Assembly (NCBI GenBank): GCA_017861475.1
Contig: JAGFXV010000007.1
Coordinates: 1 to 15,619 of the forward strand
DNA: 15,619 bases
Source of the DNA: Bacillota bacterium
Lineage (GTDB): Bacteria; Bacillota; Syntrophomonadia; Syntrophomonadales; Syntrophomonadaceae
Reading direction: 5' to 3'
Positions within the stretch are counted from its first letter, which is position 1. The number at the start of each line of letters is the position of its first letter. Both the position numbers and the translations under genes were made by a program. Below are positions 1 to 7,268 of this stretch, piece by piece. The notes beneath the pieces were generated by a model that worked only from the letters and a program-made list of their open reading frames with translations, did no database searches and was not told the DNA's origin.

Positions 1-1
1 G

Positions 2-481
2 GCCTATTTATATCTTCATCAAGCCGACATGATCGATCAAATATTTGCCTTCGATCATCTGACCATTCTGGATCATTCCGTCACCGTCAACAATGTTCCG
101 GAAGGCGACAGCTATCGCTGTAAATTTCATAGTAAAAATGGCGGCTGTCTGCTGGAACAGACCTGGCGCGAATCCATCTGCCGGCATTTTGTCTGTCCGG
201 GAATCGGCTGGTGGGAGGAATCTTCCCTGCAGAAGTGGAAAGAATACATGGAGCAGCTGACCGATCATGAAATCGCGCTGAACCAACGGTTGGCGGATGC
301 TTTGGATGCACAAGGATTAAGTCTGCGCAAGCCTGAATTAAGGGAAAAATACTTCTCCACCCTGATCGAATTATACAAAGAAGAAACCAAACAGACGCCA
401 GATTTTATAAGCCGCATGCCCGCGCAGCAATCCTTCCGGATTATTCGCCCGCTGCGTTTCAAGAAAGACTGGCAGCTTTAA
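2..481 (+). CDS. Cysteine-cluster protein, YkgJ-like (5' end off window)
   Basis: This is the 3' part of a gene. The frame is open from base 2 through the first ATG (29) with no stop, so the true start is probably left of the window. What is visible is about 159 residues, including four cysteines spaced as C-K-F-H-S-K-N-G-G-C, then C-R-H-F-V-C roughly 17 residues later. This resembles the YkgJ/UPF0153 family of small proteins thought to bind zinc or an Fe-S cluster through a C(x)nC...CRxFxC signature; the first cysteines of that signature may lie in the missing part. The C-terminal half is helical and charged, with no membrane segment. It ends 57 bases before the next gene's start, same strand, so the two may be co-transcribed. 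The family assignment rests on the cysteine pattern only. The function is unknown. Confidence 0.5.
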   Translation, partial: AYLYLHQADMIDQIFAFDHLTILDHSVTVNNVPEGDSYRCKFHSKNGGCLLEQTWRESICRHFVCPGIGWWEESSLQKWKEYMEQLTDHEIALNQRLADALDAQGLSLRKPELREKYFSTLIELYKEETKQTPDFISRMPAQQSFRIIRPLRFKKDWQL

Positions 482-524
482 CTGGCTCGCTTTTCTATTG
501 TTATAAAAGAGGAATAAATAAAAC

Positions 525-530
525 AGGAGG
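525..530 (+). promoter_or_regulatory. Shine-Dalgarno that fixes a TTG start
   Basis: A perfect AGGAGG lies 8 bases before TTG 539. The longest open frame begins with a GTG at 530, but that codon shares its first base with this motif and so cannot be the start. The site therefore argues for initiation at TTG 539 (or TTG 542). Confidence 0.75.
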
Positions 531-538
531 TGTTTCTA

Positions 539-1765
539 TTGTTGCCAATCGGCCCGCTGATGATCGAACATCGTTTGATCGAACAATTGATTGCGATTTT
601 GGTTGATCACGTAAAGAAAGCACCCGATGCCAAGCAGATCGATCTGACTCTGATCGATCGGGGCGTTGAATTTATGCGTCGATACGCCGATCGTTGCCAT
701 CATGGCAAGGAAGAGGATATCTTATTCAAGGCGCTGCAGGAAAAAGAATTGGACAGTACGTATAAGAATACTCTCGATGAATTAGTGTATGAACACAGCC
801 TCGCCAGAGAAGCAGTCAAAACCCTGGCTTTAGCCAGCGAAAAAGCTGCTGCCGGCGATGCCAACGGTTACGCCGACATCGTAAAAATGGTAGAGAAGAT
901 CGCGGCTTTGTATCCGCCCCACATTGAAAAAGAAGACAAGCACTTCTTCATTCCGGTGATGGATTATTTCAGCCAATCCGAACAAGAAGATATGATGCAG
1001 AAGTTCCTGGAAGCCGATCAGAAACTGTTGTATGAAAACTACTATCTGATGGTAAATGGGTTGGAAGAAATCAAACCCATGATCACAGCCGAAACTGAGG
1101 AGCCCGCTGTAAAAGCCGATCTATATGTATGTTCAGTATGCGGATTTATCTATGACCCCGCAATTGGGGATCCGGAGCACGACATTCCTGCCGGCACACC
1201 TTTTGACGAACTGCCTGCGGACTGGGTATGTCCTTTGTGCGGAGCCGGCAAGGACATGTTCAACCAGCAGGAAAAAGCGGTTGAAACTCCGGCACCGTCT
1301 GAAATCAAACCGCAAAAAACCGTCAAGGAATATCGCAGCAACGATATCATCGTTTATTGGTATCCCCATGATTGCTCCCATGCCGGCAAGTGCTGGGGAG
1401 ATCTGCCGTCAGTATTTGATATGGATAAACGTCCCTGGGTCAGTATATCCGGCAGCAGCCCGGAAGAAATCATCAAAACCATCGACAAATGTCCCACCCG
1501 TGCTTTGCAGTACAGCCTGCCGGAAGGTTCTGCCGTTGATCCCAATCTTGCCAAAGGGCCGGGGTCGAAAGACTATAAAGCAGATCTTGATAAAGCCGGT
1601 AAAATAAGAGTAATTAGAGATGGTCCGCTGTTGATCGAAGGCCCCAACCAGATCATCGGCATCAACAAGGAAATCATCGCGGAAGGCGATCGCTTTGTGC
1701 TCTGCCGCTGCGGCAAAACCAAAAATGCCCCCTTCTGCGACGGCAGTCACATTCCGGGACATTAA
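539..1765 (+). CDS. Hemerythrin-rubredoxin-YjdI-CDGSH four-domain iron protein
   Basis: A soluble 408-residue protein carrying four different iron-binding modules in a row. (1) Residues about 5-165: hemerythrin-like helical domain, with candidate diiron ligands H11, H54/H55 with E58/E59, H86, and H128 with E132/D133. (2) Residues about 195-241: rubredoxin, with C198-x2-C201 and C231-P-L-C234-G. (3) Residues about 265-325: YjdI/Fer4_19 domain, with C279-x5-C285, the [10 protein letters not shown] stretch, and C318-P. (4) Residues about 385-405: CDGSH [2Fe-2S] domain, with C389, C391, C400 and H404. The linkers near 180-195 and 245-262 are rich in P, E, K and A. Each domain is known alone or in pairs. 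Hemerythrins bind oxygen or NO, rubredoxins carry single electrons, and CDGSH proteins hold labile 2Fe-2S clusters. A role in oxygen, NO or peroxide detoxification or sensing is inferred, not shown. The start is TTG 539, placed by the AGGAGG at 525-530. A GC-rich hairpin follows the stop. Confidence 0.9.
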   Translation: MLPIGPLMIEHRLIEQLIAILVDHVKKAPDAKQIDLTLIDRGVEFMRRYADRCHHGKEEDILFKALQEKELDSTYKNTLDELVYEHSLAREAVKTLALASEKAAAGDANGYADIVKMVEKIAALYPPHIEKEDKHFFIPVMDYFSQSEQEDMMQKFLEADQKLLYENYYLMVNGLEEIKPMITAETEEPAVKADLYVCSVCGFIYDPAIGDPEHDIPAGTPFDELPADWVCPLCGAGKDMFNQQEKAVETPAPSEIKPQKTVKEYRSNDIIVYWYPHDCSHAGKCWGDLPSVFDMDKRPWVSISGSSPEEIIKTIDKCPTRALQYSLPEGSAVDPNLAKGPGSKDYKADLDKAGKIRVIRDGPLLIEGPNQIIGINKEIIAEGDRFVLCRCGKTKNAPFCDGSHIPGH

Positions 1766-1820
1766 AAAACAGATTTGTTCATCCTTAATATATCTATACA
1801 GACAGAAATGACCAGTCTAA

Positions 1821-1842
1821 AGCCGGGTGAAATCGCCCGGCT
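1821..1842 (+). terminator. Probable intrinsic terminator after the iron-protein gene
   Basis: AGCCGGG (1821-1827) pairs with CCCGGCT (1836-1842). One more wobble pair and two Watson-Crick pairs could extend the stem inward. The stretch after it (TCGTTATTTCATT) is T-rich but not a clean T run, so termination efficiency is uncertain. It sits 56 bases beyond the stop codon, where a transcript end is expected. Confidence 0.6.
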
Positions 1843-2295
1843 TCGTTATTTCATTATAACGGTTTCAATAGAATGCATTAATCAATAAATAAAATGATGT
1901 AAGTTGATATCTTTCAGAAAATTTTGTCACTTTGATATGATATTTATGGTATGATTGTTATAAATGAGGATAATTTCTCCATTATAAGATCTAAATGTTT
2001 AAATACCTCGCTCAATTTAGTAAAAACATCCCTGATTACATAACCGATGAAGAACGAGTTTCAGTAGTTAATAAAATTTTATCTTTTGTCAAATCATTGA
2101 TATAATCAGATTCGCTTATGCCCCATCGCATAGCAATGCCTATATTGAGCTCCTTTTCCGTATCCCCCAAACAAGTTTTCTATAACCCTGACGATGACTT
2201 GAAGTATAACAATCACCTCATTGTATATCCCTAATTCAAGATTGTCTTAAATTAGTGTTTGTATCGATTGTAAATAATTGAATGGAGGAAATTGA
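1843..2295. other. AT-rich intergenic gap without a convincing gene
   Basis: About 450 AT-rich bases. Two short frames stand out but neither has a usable ribosome-binding site. The first is a 36-residue frame on + (1995-2105, ATG start). The second is a 47-codon open stretch on - (2036-2179) that includes MRWGISESDYINDLTKDK but begins without a good start. They overlap each other on opposite strands, so at most one could be real; a decayed gene is possible. No riboswitch, tRNA or transposon end was recognised. The last bases carry the GGAGG (2284-2288) that serves the next gene, and the operon's promoter should lie in this gap. Confidence 0.5.
1924..1952 (+). promoter_or_regulatory. Weak sigma-A-like promoter candidate
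   Basis: TTGTCA (1924-1929), a 17-base spacer and TGGTAT (1947-1952) form a partial match to the housekeeping promoter. An overlapping TTGATA (1932-1937) with TGTTAT (1956-1961) is a second option. In this AT-rich stretch such matches arise easily, and both would leave a leader of more than 300 bases before the operon, so this is only a candidate. Confidence 0.2.
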
Positions 2296-3087
2296 ATGAA
2301 TAATCATGATTTTGAACTTCAAGGACAGATTTTAAATCAAATTCCTACAACAGTGATAGCAGTTGACAAAGACTTTAAAATTATTTACGCAAATATTGCA
2401 GCAGCAAAAATGACTGGTGTTAAAAGTCAGGAAGACTTGCTTGGAAAGCATTGCTATGATTTTTCTCATAACAAACAATGCAGAACACCGGAATGTTGTG
2501 TATTTAAAGCCATGGAAGACGGGAAGATGCATTCCACTCGAGGTCAAACATCCTTTAGTGACGGTTCCATAGTATACATTGAACAGTCCTCAGCAGCTTT
2601 AATAGATAATAACGGCAATATTATAGGAGGTTTGGAATTTGTACTCGATGTTACACAAAGAGTATTGGACGAGGAAAGATTGGCGGAACAGAGCTACACC
2701 ATACGTGAAATGTCAACACCGACTATCAAACTCTGGGAAGGGGTTTTATTGCTCCCGGTAGTTGGTGTTATTGACTCTGATCGAGCGCAGCATATGATGG
2801 ACAGTATGCTCAATAAAATATTGGAAACCTCTTCCCGGGTTATCATTTTGGATATACATGGCGTTGCATCAGTCGATACGGCTGTGGCCAATCATATTAT
2901 TAAAATTACGAAAGCTACACGATTGATGGGATGTGAATGTTTGCTTTCCGGCATATCAGCTTCGGTAGCTCAAACAATTGTTCAATTGGGTATCGAAATG
3001 GGCTCTATAAAGACTACTTCAACTCTGAGTGATGCATTGGAAGAAGCCCTGGCAATCATTAACTTGGAAGTAATCTCTAAAAAGTAA
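2296..3087 (+). CDS. RsbR-like stressosome sensor scaffold (PAS-STAS)
   Basis: A 263-residue protein with an N-terminal PAS domain (about 12-125) joined by a short helix to a C-terminal STAS domain (about 143-255). The STAS part carries the RsbR family core: D-I-H-G-V-A-S-V-D-T195, then LMGCECLLSGIS and A-Q-T-I-V-Q-L-G-I. T195 falls where the phosphorylated threonine of the VDT motif lies in Bacillus RsbR paralogues. In the family, RsbR-type proteins form the stressosome with RsbS; the N-terminal domains project outward as sensors and RsbT phosphorylates the STAS core. The PAS domain contains four cysteines, C53, C62, C67 and C68 (HCYDF...CRTPECCVF), which could bind a metal cluster or respond to redox; this is inference. 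The start is ATG 2296 with GGAGG at 2284-2288. It is the first gene of a six-gene operon, with the next start 17 bases after its stop. Confidence 0.9.
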   Translation: MNNHDFELQGQILNQIPTTVIAVDKDFKIIYANIAAAKMTGVKSQEDLLGKHCYDFSHNKQCRTPECCVFKAMEDGKMHSTRGQTSFSDGSIVYIEQSSAALIDNNGNIIGGLEFVLDVTQRVLDEERLAEQSYTIREMSTPTIKLWEGVLLLPVVGVIDSDRAQHMMDSMLNKILETSSRVIILDIHGVASVDTAVANHIIKITKATRLMGCECLLSGISASVAQTIVQLGIEMGSIKTTSTLSDALEEALAIINLEVISKK

Positions 3088-3091
3088 TCAT

Positions 3092-3096
3092 GAGGG
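3092..3096 (+). promoter_or_regulatory. Shine-Dalgarno that selects ATG 3105 for the RsbS-like gene
   Basis: GAGGG lies 8 bases upstream of ATG 3105 and overlaps the earlier in-frame ATG at 3090. Because the upstream ATG has no site of its own, the downstream ATG is the better start. Confidence 0.6.
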
Positions 3097-3104
3097 CATT
3101 ATAC

Positions 3105-3494
3105 ATGAATAATCATTTGGATGAACAAGTTGTATACGGAAGCTTTATCGGCAACTGTTATATTTTAAATATTCAAGGCGAAATAGATGAAGTTTATTTA
3201 AAGCAATTATATGCGGAAACCTTTTTCATAATCGAACATAACGTTGATTTAAAGGGAACGATATTTGATTTTAGCAACATAAGCACTTTTGATTCGAATA
3301 TATTTATCTCTCTCAGAAATATATCCAAGACGATTTCACTTATGGGAATAAAAGTCATATGGATTGGATTAAAGCCGGGTGTTGTATCAACGCTCGTCGA
3401 TCTAAATGTTAAATCAGATGACATTAGAATAGCAGTGAATCTTCAACATAGTCTGTCTCTGATCAATTCCAAAGAATCTGACTTTCTACTTTAG
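3105..3494 (+). CDS. RsbS-like single-STAS stressosome scaffold
   Basis: A 129-residue protein made of a STAS domain alone, similar in size to Bacillus RsbS. The segment I-F-D-F-S-N-I-S-T-F-D-S64-N-I-F matches the phosphoacceptor loop, with S64 placed as the conserved serine of RsbS that is phosphorylated by RsbT. In the family, RsbS and RsbR build the stressosome core and sequester RsbT until signal-driven phosphorylation frees it. The sequence is more divergent than the RsbR-like neighbour, and the usual G-I/L-x-P-E-like turn is replaced by LKPGVV. The start is ATG 3105, preceded by GAGGG; an ATG at 3090 would add five residues and is less likely. It is located between the RsbR-like and RsbT-like genes, with 17- and 16-base gaps. 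Confidence 0.85.
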   Translation: MNNHLDEQVVYGSFIGNCYILNIQGEIDEVYLKQLYAETFFIIEHNVDLKGTIFDFSNISTFDSNIFISLRNISKTISLMGIKVIWIGLKPGVVSTLVDLNVKSDDIRIAVNLQHSLSLINSKESDFLL

Positions 3495-3510
3495 GAGATC
3501 GCAGGTTTAA

Positions 3511-3966
3511 ATGAAATATAGAAAAGTGACTGATAACGAAAATATAATTTCATTTAAAAAGCTTGATACCCGTACGTTCAAACTTTTGCAACCAATTGAC
3601 AATGAAGCCGTTGTCATTATGACCAGAAAGCTAGCAAAAAATGCTGGCTTTCAGCTTACTGACGAGGTAATGATCGCTACAGCGGCTTCTGAGTTGGCAA
3701 CTAATATTTTGCGGTATGCGCAACAAGGTGAAATAACCGTTACCATTATTCAGATAAATGATACACATCAAACCGGGATTGAAATTTATGCACAAGACCA
3801 GGGGCCGGGTATTCGAGACCTGCAAATGGCCATGAAGGATAATTACAGCACCTCAAAAATGAGTTTGGGGATGGGCTTGCCCAGCGTCGAGAGAATAATG
3901 GATGAATTTGAAATTGAATCAGAATTAGGCCATGGAACGCGTGTGCTGACACGGAAATGGTGCTGA
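3511..3966 (+). CDS. RsbT-like serine/threonine switch kinase
   Basis: A 151-residue GHKL-type kinase of the RsbT/RsbW/SpoIIAB class. The N box is A-S-E-L-A-T-N65-I-L-R-Y-A, the G1 box is D96-Q-G-P-G-I, and the G2/lid region is L119-G-M-G-L-P-S-V-E-R-I-M. All ATP- and Mg-binding positions appear intact, so an active kinase is predicted. In stressosomes RsbT phosphorylates the serine of RsbS and the threonines of RsbR, and the freed kinase then binds a downstream partner (RsbU in Bacillus). No rsbU is present here, so the partner may be the histidine kinase encoded two genes downstream. It is about 20 residues longer at the N terminus than Bacillus RsbT. The last bases overlap or abut the start of the phosphatase gene, which suggests translational coupling. 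Confidence 0.9.
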   Translation: MKYRKVTDNENIISFKKLDTRTFKLLQPIDNEAVVIMTRKLAKNAGFQLTDEVMIATAASELATNILRYAQQGEITVTIIQINDTHQTGIEIYAQDQGPGIRDLQMAMKDNYSTSKMSLGMGLPSVERIMDEFEIESELGHGTRVLTRKWC

Positions 3967-3968
3967 AT

Positions 3969-4556
3969 ATGAATCAATTTGATTATGGTATGGTAATGCG
4001 AGCATTGTTATTGGATGAGTCAGAGTGCGGAGATCTGGCAATTGTAAAAGAAGATAACCAACGATGCTTTCTGGCTTTGCTTGATGTTCTGGGACATGGA
4101 AAAAAAGCCAGAAAAGTTGCAATATCAGCCAAAGATTTTATTGAACAAAATTACCATAAAGACTTGGTAGAAATAATGAATGATTTGCATAATCATTTGC
4201 TGGGTACACGAGGAGCAGTCGCGGCGCTTATAAGAGTTGATATGGGTTCGGGAGAAATGAGCTATGTTGGAATTGGCAATATTGCTGTCAGTATATTTAG
4301 AAGAGAACAAATCAGATTGGTACCTAAAGACGGTGTTATTGGCTATATCATGCCAAGACCGGTGAAACAAGTTATTCCCCTTTGTCAAAAAGACATAATC
4401 ATTATGTTTTCTGATGGGCTAAGACAGCATTTTAATATTTCTGAATGTAGAGATTTGTTTTCACAGCCAGCCCAGAAAATTGCAGAAGAATTACTGAACA
4501 GATTATGGAAAGCCAACGATGACGCGTCGTGTATTGCATTTAAATATATCCCATAG
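3969..4556 (+). CDS. RsbX-like PP2C-family serine/threonine phosphatase
   Basis: A 195-residue phosphatase consisting only of a SpoIIE/PP2C catalytic domain, the size and form of RsbX. Metal-binding motifs are D39-V-L-G-H-G, M-F-S-D149-G-L, and N-D-D185-A-S near the end. RsbX resets the stressosome by removing phosphate from RsbS and RsbR, and its place directly after the RsbT-like gene fits this. The absence of an RsbU-type N-terminal domain makes a reset role more likely than an RsbU role. Two in-frame starts are possible: ATG 3957, which overlaps the previous gene by 10 bases, and ATG 3969, two bases after its stop codon. The latter is chosen because it gives the usual compact N terminus and leaves some upstream purine-rich sequence; the evidence between the two is thin. 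Confidence 0.88.
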   Translation: MNQFDYGMVMRALLLDESECGDLAIVKEDNQRCFLALLDVLGHGKKARKVAISAKDFIEQNYHKDLVEIMNDLHNHLLGTRGAVAALIRVDMGSGEMSYVGIGNIAVSIFRREQIRLVPKDGVIGYIMPRPVKQVIPLCQKDIIIMFSDGLRQHFNISECRDLFSQPAQKIAEELLNRLWKANDDASCIAFKYIP

Positions 4557-4578
4557 AGTATGAAAAGGGGTATTAGCA

Positions 4579-7260
4579 ATGATCAAAATGGGCGACTTAC
4601 TGATAGCTGATAAAAATTCCATTGTTAACGTCAGGAAGAAGATACGCCAATTGGCATTATCTTTAGGTTATGGAATATATAAATCTTCAAGGATCGAGGC
4701 AGCCGTATCAGAAATCTGTCATATCGTTTATGATGATGAGCGTCAGATATCAATTGCTGTCGGTATCGTACAAAGAGACAAACTGTATGGATTGATTATG
4801 AAATTTAGCGGAATAAATAACGTTCAAAACCTTTCATTCGGTGAATTGTTTTTTGATTCATTTGCAGTAAAGAAGATCGGAAGTGAAAATTACATAATTG
4901 AAGCTTTCAGTTGTTTGCCGGATCCAAACATTCTGCAGGATGAAAAATATATAGACAACGTTACAAAAAATTTAGTTTTACCAACTAGAACAGAGTTATT
5001 GTCTGATTTAAAAAAGAATAATGAAATACTTGCAGTACAATCAAAGGAATTACTAATAGCCAAAGAAAATGCAGAAGCGGCGACGAAAGCCAAATCAGAT
5101 TTTCTCGCTAACATGAGCCATGAAATAAGGACCCCAATAAATGCCATTATCGGACTTAACAGCCTTTTGGAAAAGACCGAGCTAAATCACAAACAGCTGG
5201 ATTATGTAAAGAAAATCGGAGCCTCCGCCAACAATTTGCTTGGAATCATTAATGATATCCTTGACTTTTCAAAAATCGAAGCCGGTAAGCTTACCATGGA
5301 AAATATTGAGTTTGATATTAATAAGGTATTGGACAGTATTACTGTTGCTCTTGGTGTAAGGGCTTTTGATAAAGGAATAGAATTCGTTGTCGTAAAGGCA
5401 CCGGATGTTCCTGACGTTTTAATTGGTGATCCGCTCAGGCTTGGTCAGATATTACTAAATCTGGCCAACAACGCAGTTAAATTTACCGATCATGGTGAGG
5501 TAATTGTTCGTATCAAACTGGAGAATATATCAAAAGACGACGCCACGATAGCTTTTTCAGTCGAAGACAGCGGTATCGGAATGACGCAGGAACAAATCGC
5601 GACCCTTTTCAATGCCTTTTCACAGGCGGATGCATCGACAACCAGAAAATACGGTGGTACAGGTCTTGGCCTGACAATTTCCAAAAACCTTATTGAAATG
5701 ATGGGTGGAAACATCAGGGTTGAAAGTGAGTTTGGCAAGGGCAGTAAATTTTCCTTTGATTTGAAATTTGAGATTTTCGAAAAAGAGCATAAGATACCTA
5801 AAATCTTTCCTGAAAGACTACGAGGTATGAGGGTATTGGTTATAGATGACAATAGTGCTGCGAGAGAAGTAATGGATGAATATCTGCAAGCATTTAATTT
5901 CGATGTTTCACTGGTTTCTACAGGATTCGAGGCAGTAAGTGAAATAAATGAAGATTTCAGTTTGATTATACTTGATTGGAAGATGCCTGGATTAAACGGT
6001 CTGGAAACGTGGAACAAAATAAAAGACAAGCTTGGGGCAAATGTTCCCTATGCCATTATGGTTACCGCATATGGAAAGAATGAAATCGCTGACCAGGCCA
6101 TACAGGAAGGTATCCAAAAAATTATGACCAAACCTGTAACACAATCAAGTTTGTTCAATGCAATTCTGGAAGTCTTTGGAGAAACAACGAATGAGGACAA
6201 AATCATTCAGGATAGCAAGACCATTTTGGGATTGGATGCAATCAGGGGAGCAAACATACTGGTTGTTGAGGACAATCAGATCAACCAGCAGGTGGCAAAA
6301 GAAATATTGGTAAACGAAGGCTTCCGGGTTGATATTGCCGATAACGGTCAAATCGCGGTGGAAATGGTTTTAAACAAATACTATGATTTAGTTTTTATGG
6401 ATCTGCAAATGCCGGTTCTTGACGGATACCAGGCTGCCGGGAAGATCAGATCAGAGAATCTTAAAGATTTGCCTATAATTGCTTTAAGCGCCGATGCCAT
6501 GCAAGGAACAAGGCAGCGGGTCGAAGCGGCAGGAATGAATGGTTACATCACCAAACCGATCGATCTTAAAGAAATGTATCGGGCTTTAATTAAGTGGATT
6601 TCTCCCGGTAAACGCGATATATATACAGTTAACAAAACCAGGCCGGAGGAAACATCTTTTGAATTATCTGCAATATTGACATCATTTGATGTAAATTCAG
6701 CCTTATTAAGGCTTGCCGGAAATCAAACATTATATCTCGACATATTGAAAAAATTTGAGATGAACTATTCAAATTTCACAGAAACAATAGAAGAATCAAT
6801 AATGTCCGGAGACACACAAACGTTGGAAAGGCAATTACATACATTAAAAGGGGTAGCCGCCAATCTGGGAGCAAACGAGATTCACTCTATTGCACAGGGT
6901 ATAGAATCAAAAGTGAAATCCGGGAAAGATATTCTGCAACCCGGAGAAATGAAATTACTTTATGAAAAGCTTGCATTAGCTATCGGGGAAATATCTCTGG
7001 TCAGTACCAGTGATGAAAAACCCGCTGCAAAAACTTTCAATGTGGATGAACTAGCCAATGAACTTGATGAGTTAATAATCCTTCTCGATGATTATGACAT
7101 AAAAGCTGAGGAAAAGATCAAGGAGATAAAAGAAAGCCTTATAAAACTTGGTTATTTAGAACAAACGAAACAACTAGAGCACGCAATCACAAACTATGAC
7201 ATTGATTGTGCATATAAGATTTGCACGACGCTTGTTAATGCTTTGCATGGCAGAAAATGA
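4579..7260 (+). CDS. Soluble hybrid histidine kinase with RsbT-like N terminus (HK-REC-REC-Hpt)
   Basis: An 893-residue cytoplasmic multistep phosphorelay kinase with no membrane segment. Residues about 8-85 align by eye with the RsbT-like protein of the same operon (R-I-E-A-A-V-S-E-I-C in place of its N box), but the N-box asparagine and the G1 DxGxG are missing, so this looks like a non-catalytic RsbT-type fold. A charged helical linker (about 138-172) leads to HisKA with S-H181-E-I-R-T-P. The HATPase has N-L-A-N-N-A-V-K-F-T (294-303), D-S-G-I-G-M (330-335) and G-G-T-G-L-G-L (359-365). Two receiver domains follow, with D466 and D608, each with the conserved T/S and K. The Hpt domain carries H754 in H-T-L-K-G, and a helical tail of about 70 residues completes the protein. 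The start is ATG 4579 with AAGGGG 8 bases upstream. Context suggests it takes its input from the stressosome and passes phosphate to the HD-GYP regulator 8 bases downstream; both steps are inference. Confidence 0.92.
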   Translation: MIKMGDLLIADKNSIVNVRKKIRQLALSLGYGIYKSSRIEAAVSEICHIVYDDERQISIAVGIVQRDKLYGLIMKFSGINNVQNLSFGELFFDSFAVKKIGSENYIIEAFSCLPDPNILQDEKYIDNVTKNLVLPTRTELLSDLKKNNEILAVQSKELLIAKENAEAATKAKSDFLANMSHEIRTPINAIIGLNSLLEKTELNHKQLDYVKKIGASANNLLGIINDILDFSKIEAGKLTMENIEFDINKVLDSITVALGVRAFDKGIEFVVVKAPDVPDVLIGDPLRLGQILLNLANNAVKFTDHGEVIVRIKLENISKDDATIAFSVEDSGIGMTQEQIATLFNAFSQADASTTRKYGGTGLGLTISKNLIEMMGGNIRVESEFGKGSKFSFDLKFEIFEKEHKIPKIFPERLRGMRVLVIDDNSAAREVMDEYLQAFNFDVSLVSTGFEAVSEINEDFSLIILDWKMPGLNGLETWNKIKDKLGANVPYAIMVTAYGKNEIADQAIQEGIQKIMTKPVTQSSLFNAILEVFGETTNEDKIIQDSKTILGLDAIRGANILVVEDNQINQQVAKEILVNEGFRVDIADNGQIAVEMVLNKYYDLVFMDLQMPVLDGYQAAGKIRSENLKDLPIIALSADAMQGTRQRVEAAGMNGYITKPIDLKEMYRALIKWISPGKRDIYTVNKTRPEETSFELSAILTSFDVNSALLRLAGNQTLYLDILKKFEMNYSNFTETIEESIMSGDTQTLERQLHTLKGVAANLGANEIHSIAQGIESKVKSGKDILQPGEMKLLYEKLALAIGEISLVSTSDEKPAAKTFNVDELANELDELIILLDDYDIKAEEKIKEIKESLIKLGYLEQTKQLEHAITNYDIDCAYKICTTLVNALHGRK

Positions 7261-7268
7261 GGTGAGTT

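Noticed and set aside
530..538. GTG 530 as start of the iron-protein gene
   Set aside because: The GTG overlaps the AGGAGG ribosome-binding site; TTG 539 has the right spacing.
1843..2295. Cyclic-di-GMP or other riboswitch in the long gap before the stressosome operon
   Set aside because: No conserved riboswitch core and no terminator-like switch hairpin just upstream of ATG 2296 were found.
5490..6029. 179-codon open frame on the - strand within the histidine kinase gene
   Set aside because: The opposite frame carries intact kinase and receiver motifs; the antisense frame is low-complexity in S, L and I and unlike any family.
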